DNA of 64,000 bases. It comes from Leptolyngbya sp. SIOISBB. GTDB lineage: Bacteria > Cyanobacteriota > Cyanobacteriia > Phormidesmidales > Phormidesmidaceae. The position numbers and the translations under genes were made by a program. This document shows, one piece after another, positions 47,358-56,698 of this stretch. The stretch spans positions 930,001 through 994,000 of the forward strand of contig JAAHII010000001.1 of assembly GCA_010671905.1 (NCBI GenBank), in the 5' to 3' direction. Numbering within the stretch: the stretch's first letter is position 1; each line of letters opens with the position of its first letter. Under the pieces are notes generated by a model. The model saw nothing but the letters and a program-made list of their open reading frames with translations. It had not been told where the DNA came from and ran no database searches.

Positions 47358-49075
47358 ATGCAGGCATCGCTATTTCGATCTAGGGTTTACGACGCTGGCG
47401 TAATTGCGAAATATTACAGTCGCCGTCCTTGGATTGTGCTTTGGCGATCGCTACAAGTTTTGTGGTGGTTAGGCACCTTTATCTTTGGTCTGCAGAGCGA
47501 TCGTTGGTTGGGTCGCGAAGAGAAAAATTTGGAAAAACGCGCGATCGAGCTGCGGCAGTTGCTCACCCGCCTTGGTCCCACCTTCATCAAAGTGGGTCAG
47601 GCTCTATCGACTCGACCGGACTTAATTCGTAAAAGACTTTTTTAGAAGAACTGACTAAGCTTCAGGACCAACTGCCGCCATTTTCCACCCCCCTGGCAAT
47701 GGCGATTCTAGAGAATGAGTTGGGCTACTCTCCCGAAGAAATTTACAGTCGAATCTCTCCCGAACCCGTCGCTGCGGCCAGCCTGGGTCAGGTGTACCGG
47801 GCACGGTTGTACAGCGGCGAAGAAGTCGCGGTAAAAATCCAGCGGCCGCAGCTGTTACCCATCCTGACCTGTGATTTGTTCATCATGCGGTTTGCAGCTC
47901 GACGATTGGGGCCCTTATTGCCACTTAACCTCGGTCACGACCTCAGTATTATCGTCGATGAGTTTGGGACTAAGTTATTTGAGGAAATTGACTACCTCAA
48001 TGAAGGGCGTAACGCCGAGCTGTTTGCTGCTAACTTTCAGAATGATCCGGCCGTTAAGGTGCCGGAGATTTACTGGCGCTATAGCAGCGGTAAGGTCCTT
48101 ACCCTTGAATGGATTGAGGGCTTTAAGCTGACTGATATCGGCAGCATTCAAGCGACCTCACTAGATACCGATACGCTAATCGAAATTTGTGTAACCACCA
48201 GCCTGCAGCAGCTTTTAGAATACGGTTTCTTTCACGCTGATCCCCACCCTGGCAACCTGTTTGCCATGACCGATGGCCGGATGGCTTACATCGACTTCGG
48301 CATGATGGATCAGTTGAACCAGGATACGAAGGAAACCCTGGTCGATGCTGTCGTTCATCTGATTAATCAGGACTATGTCAACCTGGCTGCAGATTTTGTG
48401 AAGCTGGGCTTTCTGACGCCCGATACGAATCTTGAACCGATTATTCCGGCTTTGGAAGCGGTTCTAGGAGAAGCTCTAGGCGCTAAGGTCCGGGACTTCA
48501 ACTTCAAAACCATCACCGATCGCTTTTCGGAGCTGATGTACGAATATCCGTTCCGAGTACCCGCTAAGTTTGCCTTAATCATTCGCTCTCTGGTGACCCA
48601 AGAAGGCGTCGCTCTGAGCCTGAATCCCGATTTCAAAATTGTGGATATTGCCTATCCCTATGTAGCCCGGCGGCTGCTGAAAGGAGAAACCCCTTCCCTG
48701 CGTCGTCGCCTGCTGGAGGTTCTTTTCAAAGACGGAAAGTTTCAGTGGCAGCGCTTGGAAAATCTGCTGCAAATTGCTCGCAGTGATGAGGGCTTTGACC
48801 TCTTACCCACCGCCAGTCTGGGACTGCAGTTTTTGATGTCTCAGGAAGGGCGCTACATTCGGGAACGCCTCATTTTGGCCATCACCGAAGACGATCGCCT
48901 GCATACCGAAGAAGTGCAAAAACTGTGGGAGTTGGTGAAAGATGACGTCACCCCCACCAAGGTGTTGGGCGTCGCCTGGAATGCCATCCTGCAATCATCG
49001 GTCGAACGCGCTGCCGACTGGTTGCCGCCGGTATCGGCTCTATCGGCTAGCCTGCAATCGACGAAGAGGGTTTAG
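47358..49075 (+). pseudogene. ABC1/AarF (UbiB-like) atypical kinase, frameshifted
   Basis: An ABC1-family kinase of about 572 residues if repaired. These ATP-binding proteins regulate quinone and other lipid metabolism in plastids and cyanobacteria. The N-terminal KxGQ motif is present ('IKVGQALSTRPD'). After the break come 'AAASLGQVYRA', 'EVAVKIQRP', 'EEIDYLNEGRNAE', the catalytic-loop region 'FFHADPHPGN' and 'IDFGMM'. The frame is lost at A4 (47631-47634) and T6 (47638-47643). Removing one base from each gives 'LIRKDFLEELTKLQDQ', the family sequence. All motifs survive, which favours sequencing overcalls. The ATG at 47358 has GAGG upstream. Confidence 0.85.
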
Positions 49076-49155
49076 CCGCGCCAACTGACCGATATAATAA
49101 GTGCAGCTTTACATATCTTCGTATCCACGTCGCCGTTTCCTAGAGGTTTTGCCCC

Positions 49156-49518
49156 GTGTACCCTGATCCGCCCTATGTGTTAATGATTGCGGGCTTTTTG
49201 TCGGCGATCGCCACTGGCTTTGCGTTCAGTACTTCTCTACAGCAAGCCACCCAAACCTGGGCCAAAAATCCCAAAGCTAGTTCACTAGAGGATATTCGGG
49301 GGATGTCTTTACAACTGCCCTATCTCGGCATCTGTCTGGGTGTCTGGGTCACCCTCGCCTCCGGCATCCAAATCTTTGGTTTCTCGGCTAGCCCCGCCTA
49401 TGCGATCAGTGCCGTATTGACCGCACTCATGGCCTGGTTAGTCTGGCGTCAATTAGGAGCCATTTTGGGCCAAATTCAGCAGGGTGGTTCTAAGGCTCTA
49501 GACCTAGATTCCTTCTAA
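49156..49518 (+). CDS. small conserved membrane protein
   Basis: 120 residues, GTG start, with three hydrophobic segments (about 8-25, 50-72, 78-98) and a polar tail 'GGSKALDLDSF'. I recognise no named family. It lies 80 bases after the ABC1 kinase gene on the same strand and may share its transcript. Confidence 0.65.
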   Translation: MYPDPPYVLMIAGFLSAIATGFAFSTSLQQATQTWAKNPKASSLEDIRGMSLQLPYLGICLGVWVTLASGIQIFGFSASPAYAISAVLTALMAWLVWRQLGAILGQIQQGGSKALDLDSF

Positions 49519-49611
49519 AACAAAGTCACGGGCAATGCATTGGCCGGCTGCCCCCTGGCGGTTGAAGTGAGTACCGCCTATCGGTTCAGCCGTTAGCGCA
49601 CTGTCTTAGGT

Positions 49612-50592
49612 ATGCGTGTGTGGTTTTTGGCGCAAATTTATGTGCCGCTCTGCGGTGGTGTGCTGCTCGGCGGCGTCATCAGCGTACTCTTGGGCCAACT
49701 CAGCCGGAAATCGCCCCAACGCGCTTTGTGGCCATACCAGACTCCCCTATGGCTAGGGCGGTTCTTATTTTGGGTAGGGGTGCCGGGTAGCCTCATCCAC
49801 TTTTTGCGGCAAACGGATCTCTCTGGCGGTGTCTGGATCGCTCCCGTCATGGCCTGGGTAACTTTTATCGTCGCGTTTGGCTTAGCCTGGATTTGGCTGC
49901 AAGTACGCACCATTGACTGGCCGATGCCGACTAAAGGTATCTTTTTGCTGTCGTCGATGGTGGGGAATACCGGTTATATCGGTTATCCCGTCATTCTCTT
50001 GCTGCCCCAGTTGGGCACCACCTATTTTGGCTGGGCGGTGTTTTACGACTTACTCGGGACTGTCTTTGGTGCCTATGGCTTGGGAGCAATAATTGGAGCC
50101 TATTACGGCCAGGGCATGAGTCAAGGACGCAGGTCCTCGCCTTGGTTACAAAGCTTACACGCACTGGTCAGAGCCCCTACCCTCCCAGCCTTTGCCATCG
50201 GACTGCTGCTACGCCCTGTGTCCTTTCCTGAGTGGCTCGATCGCGGGCTCCAGGGGTTTGCTTGGTCAATGGTGATGTTATCCCTAGTACTCATGGGGAT
50301 GCGCCTACAGCAGTTGCGATCGTGGCATCGGGTGCGACCAGCTTTCATCGCGACGTTGATTCGCATGGCGATCGCGCCAGCTGTGATTGGCATACTGTTA
50401 ACCCTATTCGGCTGGCATGGGGCACCACGTCTAGTCATCGTCTTGCAGGCAGCCATGCCAGCCGCGTTTGCCACGCTGGTGTTAGCGGAAACCTTCGATC
50501 TGGATCGCGACTTAGCCGTGACTTGTTTGGGCATCAGTTCAATCCTGTTATTGCTAACTTTGCCTCTCTGGCTGTGGATTTTCCCTGTCTGA
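49612..50592 (+). CDS. AEC (auxin efflux carrier-like) transporter
   Basis: 326 residues with about ten membrane helices in two five-helix halves, as in the AEC family. Typical segments are 'SSMVGNTGYIGYPVILLL' in the first half and 'AAMPAAFATLVLAETFDLD' in the second. Bacterial members move dicarboxylates or other small anions; the substrate here is unknown. It has the same orientation as its neighbours. Confidence 0.83.
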   Translation: MRVWFLAQIYVPLCGGVLLGGVISVLLGQLSRKSPQRALWPYQTPLWLGRFLFWVGVPGSLIHFLRQTDLSGGVWIAPVMAWVTFIVAFGLAWIWLQVRTIDWPMPTKGIFLLSSMVGNTGYIGYPVILLLPQLGTTYFGWAVFYDLLGTVFGAYGLGAIIGAYYGQGMSQGRRSSPWLQSLHALVRAPTLPAFAIGLLLRPVSFPEWLDRGLQGFAWSMVMLSLVLMGMRLQQLRSWHRVRPAFIATLIRMAIAPAVIGILLTLFGWHGAPRLVIVLQAAMPAAFATLVLAETFDLDRDLAVTCLGISSILLLLTLPLWLWIFPV

Positions 50593-50686
50593 TTTAGCCA
50601 TCATCACGTCATCGTTTGCCCACATTATGAATTATTGAAGCCAGCCCGTAGAATATGTTGGCACTGGCTGAGCCGCAATTGTCCTG

Positions 50687-51217
50687 ATGATGCCTTCCTT
50701 GCGCAAAAGAAACACCGCGCGATCGGTGGCTGAGACTGATCGCTCCTGGCTGCTATGGGGGGCAAAGCATGGTGTCAAAAACTTTTGGCGACTGCGCATG
50801 CGAGCGATCGCTGGCCTATTGAGCGTTATGAGTCTGGGTATCTGCGGCCGCCCTGCTTTGAGTGCTGAAATGACGTCAACTTTCAGGCTCCAATTCCCAG
50901 CCGCACCGGGGCAACTCGCTATTCAGACAAAGCCATTGGCAGCAGGCCTCATAGCTAAACCGGTGCAGCCCACCCGCATGATTGCGGCCCCTATCACTAC
51001 AGTCTCAGAGTCGGAACTGGCCACGGATGCACAGCCCCCAGCGCCTTCGGTAGTTTGGTTGATTGTGATGCCTGCGGTGCCCATTGTCGGGGGTGCCTTG
51101 ATCTATCTATCGCGGCGCCTGTTGGGCAAAGCCTCCGGAGAAAGTCGTCTCCTCACCCATGCCCCGATACCCGAGCCGGTCAAGCCCCAAGACGCTGACC
51201 CGCCTAAAGATCCATAG
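50687..51217 (+). CDS. hypothetical membrane-anchored protein
   Basis: 176 residues. It has a basic N-terminus and a signal-like hydrophobic segment (about 40-60, ending 'RPALSAE'), a Pro/Ala-rich middle, a second hydrophobic helix (about 122-142, 'VVWLIVMPAVPIVGGALIYL') and a Pro/Asp-rich end. It is probably an envelope protein. I recognise no family. Confidence 0.55.
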   Translation: MMPSLRKRNTARSVAETDRSWLLWGAKHGVKNFWRLRMRAIAGLLSVMSLGICGRPALSAEMTSTFRLQFPAAPGQLAIQTKPLAAGLIAKPVQPTRMIAAPITTVSESELATDAQPPAPSVVWLIVMPAVPIVGGALIYLSRRLLGKASGESRLLTHAPIPEPVKPQDADPPKDP

Positions 51218-51637
51218 TCACCAACAACAGTCAGCAAATCACCTTTGATCACAACCCTCATCGCCCGTTACCGGGTAATTCCTCGCCACTCGGCCATCGA
51301 CACCTCGAGCTTCCATTTTGGGTGATGGCCTCATGTAGCAGAAGTCGGAAGTCGGAAGTCGGAGCTGAAAAGCTTGCCAGATAGTGGTTTCAGTTGTCTG
51401 GAATGACCTGATCAAACGGCAGCTTACGGTATCACCATCTATAGAAGGGTGAAAATAAGTCCAATCGCTGCAACTCATAGCCCGTCAGACCAACATTTCT
51501 GAACTCCGAACTTTGCATTCTGAACGCCGTCCTTGACCATATCCACACAATAAAGACATCTGGAGCAGGCCGTATTCCGTTAACCTCCCAGAAATTTCGA
51601 GCCTAGCTAAGATGAAGCTAAATTTTAGGAGAGATTG
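51218..51637. other. intergenic region with repeat copy D
   Basis: 420 bases. It contains the diverged fourth copy of the dispersed element (51334-51431). The remainder, including an A/T-rich stretch before 51638, shows no gene. Confidence 0.45.
51334..51431 (-). repeat. dispersed TIR element, diverged copy D
   Basis: It begins TGTAGCA, then three tandem GAAGTCG units instead of the GAATGCG units of the other copies. It shares a TGATCAAAC-like inner segment with copy C. The far end is degenerate (TTACGGTA). It is about 98 bases against 105 in A-C. Confidence 0.65.
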
Positions 51638-52258
51638 ATGTTAGTTCAACTCGTCCGCCCCTTGGTGCGATCGCAGATCCAGATGTTGGCACAGAACCCA
51701 GCCGCCGACTCGCAGCTCTCTAGTATAGTTTCTCAGTGGTTAGGATATTTGGGCGTCCAAGCTGAAGTGACTCAGTTAGACGCTAGCGGCGAGCTCATCG
51801 AAGTTTCCCTCAAGGTCAGTCGGCCAGAGCAATGTAATGAAAATGAGTGGCGGCAGATTCTCGCCAATCTGGCTCACAAGCATCAGGCACCAGCGGCAGA
51901 AGACATGGGACTGACCTATGAGACCATGACCGCCGCTCAACAAAGCAAAGTAAATCGCCTGCTTGCCTGTGTCTTGCAGGCCTCCAACGAACAGATTCTT
52001 GATCATTGGGAAGATATTAAAGATCAGCTCATCGAGTTGAACTTGCCTGACAGTTTGTTGACTGAGTTGCGATCGGCCATTCGAGTCGCCACACCCATGG
52101 AACTCTTGGTCAGAGACCTAGAGCCTGAAGTCGCCGCCTATGCTCTGTCTAAAGCGATCGCGATCGCCCTAATGGATCAGCACATTAATCAAGCTGAAGA
52201 CGGTGCCCTCAAAATTCTCCTCAGTGCCCTCCAGCAAAAACCGTCATCTCATACTTGA
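51638..52258 (+). CDS. hypothetical helical protein
   Basis: About 206 residues, soluble and mainly helical. The C-terminal part ('AIAIALMDQHINQAEDGALK') recalls the TerB-like tellurite-resistance fold, where an acidic Asp/Glu pair follows a hydrophobic helix, but I cannot confirm this. The ATG at 51638 is supported by GGAGA at about 51628; a TTG one codon earlier is less likely. It is convergent with the histidine kinase gene. Confidence 0.62.
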   Translation: MLVQLVRPLVRSQIQMLAQNPAADSQLSSIVSQWLGYLGVQAEVTQLDASGELIEVSLKVSRPEQCNENEWRQILANLAHKHQAPAAEDMGLTYETMTAAQQSKVNRLLACVLQASNEQILDHWEDIKDQLIELNLPDSLLTELRSAIRVATPMELLVRDLEPEVAAYALSKAIAIALMDQHINQAEDGALKILLSALQQKPSSHT

Positions 52259-52452
52259 ACGACGACAAAGCCACCCTGCGCCTAGTAACCTTCCGTGAGG
52301 TATTCTGCACTCTGCCATATCACTTTTGCGGCAAGCGTCTGACTACCATTGAAAACAGGGATACGGTACTGCTCTAGAGGGTGTAGACGAGATTCTGGAT
52401 TCACCCTTATCTGCTATTGAGGCAACAGTACGCAAACTTACGCCGTAGTTTA

Positions 52453-55400
52453 TCAGCAGGGAATCTCTATGGTAAATCGTACACCTTGACCCGGAGTCGA
52501 AAAACATTGAAGCTGACCGCCATGTTTTTCGGTAATGATCTGGTGGCTAATAGACATACCGATACCGGTACCTTTGCCAACCGGTTTAGTTGTGAAAAAA
52601 GGATCAAAAATCCGTTGCTGAAGCTTCTCTGGAATCCCCGGTCCATTATCCTCAATGCCAATCAAGATTCGGTCTGAGCTAACCCACCGGGTCTGCACTT
52701 TAATGACACTGGGGTGTTGCTTGATCACCGCTAAGGAACGATCTCGATCGCGCTGCTCTAGGGCATCCAAGGCATTGGCCAAGATATTCATCAACACTTG
52801 GTTCAGCTGCCCTGGATAACACTTCACTAGAGGCAGATCACCATAATCTTTCTCAATGTGAATGGCCGGTCTTTCGGGGGTGGCTTTGATACGATTCTCT
52901 AAAATCAGTAGGGTGCTATCGATACCCGCGTGGATATCGGCTTCTTTGAACTCGGCCTCATCCAGGCGAGAAAAGTTCTTGAGGGAGCCCACAATCTGAC
53001 GAATACGCTCTGTGCCCACCTGCATTGAGGTCACGATTTTGGGAAAGTCTTCCTTCAAGAATGCCAAATCGATGTCTTCAATCTGCTCTTGGACGGTCAG
53101 GGAAGGGGTGGGATATTCCTGTTGATAGAGTTCAACCAAGTCAATCAGATCGTGCGTGTACTCAGACATCGGGGCAATATTGCCGTGGATGAAGTTTACC
53201 GGGTTATTAATCTCGTGGGCTACACCCGCTACCAACTGTCCCAGAGAAGACATTTTTTCGCTTTGGATCATTTGCAGTTGCGTACGCTGCAATTCTTCTA
53301 GGATTTGCTCCAGTTCCGCTGCCTTTTGTTGCAGGGCCGCTTCTGCCTGCTTTTGGGCAGTAATATCTCGCACGATGGTAGAAAGGTATTCCACTTCTCC
53401 ACCTGCGCTCTTGTGAGCAATAATCACCTGGGATACTGGAAATTCCCGCCCTTTGTAGGTGAGCAGTCCCGTTTCCCCTTGCCAGACTCCGGCACGAATC
53501 GCGGTGGGAATGCCCTCCTCAAACACCATCGATTTGGCCCAGTCTGGAAGATTGGTATCTAAAGGACGGCCCTGAATTTCCAGATCTTCGGGTATCTCTA
53601 ACATGTGACGACCCGCTGGATTCATGTAAAGCTGCTCACCTTGCATGTTGGACATGCCGACAAAATCTGAGGTGGCATCCAAAATAGCGGTCAGACGAGA
53701 CTGGCTTTCCTCAATGGTTTTGCGATCGCTAATGTCCCGCGCAAAACCCTGCCAGCCAATCATCTGGCCTTGTTCATTTTTAATGGGTGTGTTGCTACAG
53801 GTGATCCAAAAGTAAGTGCCATCTTGGTGAAGGGTGCGAAGTTCTATCTCGGTTTGGCGCTCGCCCGTAGCCATCAGGGTTTGAACTGAGTTGATGGCAA
53901 GGGGCAAGTCATCGGGGTGGATTAATGGCGCAAACGATTGATGTATAAAATCTTCAACCGGATATCCCCACATCTTAGTGAACTGGGGTGAGAGATAAGT
54001 GAAGCAATCGTCAGCATCAACGGTATAAATCAAGTCGTTGGCGTTCTCAACTAAGCGGCGGAATTTGGCTTCACTTTCCGCAATTTTGATCTCCGCCAAC
54101 TTACGCTCAGTGATGCTCAGGCCCGTACCGCAGAAGCCAGTAAGCTCGCTCTGCTGATTCAGAATTGGGATCCCACTGACCGCTTCCCAAACCACTTCCC
54201 CAGAGGGCAAGATGTCGCGATGCTCTAAGGTGAAGGCAGACTTATCCACCGTTGCTTTTTGCACAATCGCTTCAACTCTAGGAATATCTTCGGGGCACAT
54301 GAATTCAAACGGGGTATGCCCTAGCAGTTCATCAGGACTGTATCCTTTAACGGCTTTAGCCTGCGGGGTCACAAAGGAATAGATCCCGTCGGTGGTTATT
54401 TCCCAAATGTATTCTCCGGCAGCTTCGGTCACATCGCGGAACCGCTGCTCACTCCGGCGCAGCGATGCCTCCATCGCTTTGAGATCGCTAATATCTTGGG
54501 CTAAGCCAAGGATGCCAATCACATCCCCCGCTGCATTGTGTAGGGGGGCCTTCGTACTCAAGTAAATGGCATTGTCTGAGGAAGAGATCGGTACGACCTC
54601 TTCAAATCGCTGTAAAACACCCTGGACCATAACTTCTCGATCTTTGTCGAGAAAGGCCTGAGCCGTTGCAGGGGGAAAGAAATCGAAATCACTTTTGCCG
54701 ATCACCTCTGATATCGATTGCTGATAGGAATTGGCTAAGTTTGAATTGAGGGTGATGTATTTCCCTGCTCGGTCTTTAGCAAAGAAGAAACCAGGGATGG
54801 CTTCTAGAACCGAGGTCAAGAAAGAGTTCGCATCCTTCAGATTGGCCTCAGTCTGCTGTTGTTCTGCTTCTAGACGTTTGCGATCGCTAATATCTCGCAC
54901 CACGGACAAAACACAGGGTCGATCGCCGTAGTTAAAGGGAATTCCGGTCACCTCAATATCAATCAAGGTGCCATCTTTATGCAAGTTGACGACCTCAGCC
55001 TTAAACCGCTGCCCCGCCTGGATCGTTTCTATGAACTGAGCAAACGTGGATAAGTAATCAGCATGGATATAGTCTGGTGGGTCGAGCTGAATAAATTCGT
55101 CATAGGCATAACCATGCATCTTACAGACGGCAGGATTCACCGCGATTAATTCACGAGTGCTGATGTCCTGAATCACAATGCCGTCATTAATGGATTCAAA
55201 AATACTGCGGTATTGATATTCCTTTTGCTGTAAGGCAACCTGTGTCGCCTTGATCTCGGAAATTTCAACCGCAGTTAATACAATTCGATAAATTTGACCG
55301 TGCTGATCTTTCAGGGGATTGAGCGTCGTTAACCACCAATACTCCTGCCCTTGAAGCGGCAAGAACTCCTCATAGGTAATCGGCTCACCGGTTTCTAAGC

Positions 55401-56310
55401 AGCGCTGATAGTTTTGTCGGATATCAGCCCCGAGTTCGTCGCCAAAGACGCCTTCTGGCGTTTTGCCGATGACCATGGTGTTGGGAATACCTGTCATGGC
55501 TGCGGTAGCCGGATTCCAACCCAAAAAGTAAAAATCGCCCTCTGGAGTCACATCGATGATGACGATGTTATGCTCGACGCCCTCATAGGTACTGCGCAGA
55601 ATCTGCTCTTGCTCGTAGAGCTCTGCTTCAGCCGTCTTGCGATCGCTGATATCCCGCCAAGTGGCATGAATCAGCTGTCGATCTTGGGTGGTGATCGCCG
55701 TCAGCAACACTTCTGTCCAAAACGTTTCCCCATTGGCCCGTTGATGCATCCACTCAAAGCGATGGCTGCCCTGCTGTAGCGCTACAGCGATCATCTCGTT
55801 GGCTTTCTCAAAAGAGAATTGACCATCCGATTGCCTCTCAGGAGACAGCGCTGAGGGATGGACTGCTAACAGATCGGCCTTGCTGGCGTACCCCAGTATG
55901 CTTACCGCAGCCTGGTTGCAGTCAATGAGGAGCCCATTTTCGAACCAAGCCATGGCTTCCATGGCAGTCTCAGACAATGGCTGACAGTCCGTCACCACTT
56001 GCGGGACCGCGCTGGCCATCGGAGCCTCTGGTATCCCGGTGGTAGCGCTAGGTTCCGCCGGTGGCGCAGTCAAAGGCAACGCCTTGGTGTACCGTGCTAA
56101 AGCCCCTTGAGCGGCTTGTAGCTGTTGCCACAGAGACGATGCATGGGCCTGAGCAGCTTGGTCAGCGGCGGTGAGAACTTGGCAGGCTGCGAGCGCCTGT
56201 TCTAACCCTTGGCGTAAAGCTTGGCGGGCTTGGGCTGGCGAGTCTGGGCTGGGTACTGTCTGGGACTGCATATCTCTTTGAGGCGTGAGGTTGATGGCGC
56301 TGGGGCGCAT
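52453..56310 (-). CDS. multi-PAS sensor histidine kinase
   Basis: 1285 residues, cytoplasmic, with no membrane helix. After a helical N-terminus (about 1-100) come seven PAS domains (starting near 115, 235, 360, 490, 620, 745 and 875 by eye), several followed by PAC segments. A coiled coil follows, then the dimerisation/phosphoacceptor helix 'GVAHEINNPVNF' and the ATPase with 'NILANALDAL', 'IEDNGPGIP' and 'GTGIGMSIS'. The phosphoacceptor His is present. No receiver domain is fused and no response regulator is adjacent. AGGAAG at the right distance supports the ATG at 56310. PAS pockets might bind haem, flavin or small ligands; the stimulus is unknown. Confidence 0.92.
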   Translation of the reverse strand: MRPSAINLTPQRDMQSQTVPSPDSPAQARQALRQGLEQALAACQVLTAADQAAQAHASSLWQQLQAAQGALARYTKALPLTAPPAEPSATTGIPEAPMASAVPQVVTDCQPLSETAMEAMAWFENGLLIDCNQAAVSILGYASKADLLAVHPSALSPERQSDGQFSFEKANEMIAVALQQGSHRFEWMHQRANGETFWTEVLLTAITTQDRQLIHATWRDISDRKTAEAELYEQEQILRSTYEGVEHNIVIIDVTPEGDFYFLGWNPATAAMTGIPNTMVIGKTPEGVFGDELGADIRQNYQRCLETGEPITYEEFLPLQGQEYWWLTTLNPLKDQHGQIYRIVLTAVEISEIKATQVALQQKEYQYRSIFESINDGIVIQDISTRELIAVNPAVCKMHGYAYDEFIQLDPPDYIHADYLSTFAQFIETIQAGQRFKAEVVNLHKDGTLIDIEVTGIPFNYGDRPCVLSVVRDISDRKRLEAEQQQTEANLKDANSFLTSVLEAIPGFFFAKDRAGKYITLNSNLANSYQQSISEVIGKSDFDFFPPATAQAFLDKDREVMVQGVLQRFEEVVPISSSDNAIYLSTKAPLHNAAGDVIGILGLAQDISDLKAMEASLRRSEQRFRDVTEAAGEYIWEITTDGIYSFVTPQAKAVKGYSPDELLGHTPFEFMCPEDIPRVEAIVQKATVDKSAFTLEHRDILPSGEVVWEAVSGIPILNQQSELTGFCGTGLSITERKLAEIKIAESEAKFRRLVENANDLIYTVDADDCFTYLSPQFTKMWGYPVEDFIHQSFAPLIHPDDLPLAINSVQTLMATGERQTEIELRTLHQDGTYFWITCSNTPIKNEQGQMIGWQGFARDISDRKTIEESQSRLTAILDATSDFVGMSNMQGEQLYMNPAGRHMLEIPEDLEIQGRPLDTNLPDWAKSMVFEEGIPTAIRAGVWQGETGLLTYKGREFPVSQVIIAHKSAGGEVEYLSTIVRDITAQKQAEAALQQKAAELEQILEELQRTQLQMIQSEKMSSLGQLVAGVAHEINNPVNFIHGNIAPMSEYTHDLIDLVELYQQEYPTPSLTVQEQIEDIDLAFLKEDFPKIVTSMQVGTERIRQIVGSLKNFSRLDEAEFKEADIHAGIDSTLLILENRIKATPERPAIHIEKDYGDLPLVKCYPGQLNQVLMNILANALDALEQRDRDRSLAVIKQHPSVIKVQTRWVSSDRILIGIEDNGPGIPEKLQQRIFDPFFTTKPVGKGTGIGMSISHQIITEKHGGQLQCFSTPGQGVRFTIEIPC

Positions 56311-56425
56311 GTCTTCCTTAAAGTTTCCCCAGGGTTAGCAATAATCAACACCCTAAATTTTGCTAAACAGTACAAGCGTAACCTAGCCAAAATACACCAT
56401 TTCTAAACAGGCTTAAAACTGAATT

Positions 56426-56470
56426 CATAGGGATATTTCCCAGCCGAATCGGCTGGGAAATATCCCTATG
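56426..56470. repeat. 45-bp perfect palindrome
   Basis: Two perfectly complementary 22-base arms around a single A at 56448. The arms start CATAGGGATATTTCCC and end at GCCGA. It lies 116 bases upstream of the histidine kinase start and 230 bases from the insertion sequence. It can form a very stable hairpin in either strand. Confidence 0.85.
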
Positions 56471-56633
56471 AAAACTGGCGCAGATCTCTGCGATCGCCTG
56501 CAAATTGTTCAACCTAAAGCAGTGATCTTACTGTTGCAAGAACGTAAAAGAGACGAACCACCTTCGAGATTGGCGAGCCGGTACAAGCCCTTGCAGCAAC
56601 GGCAAAACAGCCCCTCGCTTATGGAGTGAAGGC

Positions 56634-56686
56634 GGGCGCGTCATGCTTACCCCAAAAGGCTTCTGGGATTAATTGATGACGCGCCC
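56634..56686. repeat. 11-bp inverted repeat flanking a smaller hairpin
   Basis: GGGCGCGTCAT (56634-56644) and ATGACGCGCCC (56676-56686), perfect, enclosing a CCCAAAAG/CTTCTGGG partial stem. It ends four bases before the insertion sequence's target duplication, so it predates the insertion. Confidence 0.55.
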
Positions 56687-56689
56687 TAG

Positions 56690-56698
56690 CTCCTAACC
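56690..56698 (+). repeat. left target-site duplication of the IS
   Basis: CTCCTAACC immediately before the left inverted repeat. The identical 9 bases follow the right inverted repeat at 57860-57868. Confidence 0.8.

Noticed and set aside
51341-51363. Short tandem GAAGTCG units, considered as a CRISPR
   Set aside because: The units are 7 bp, adjacent without spacers, and belong to the dispersed element. No CRISPR array or cas gene was found in the window.
51239-51478. Minus-strand open frame of 79 codons
   Set aside because: It runs through the dispersed repeat copy D and is explained by it.
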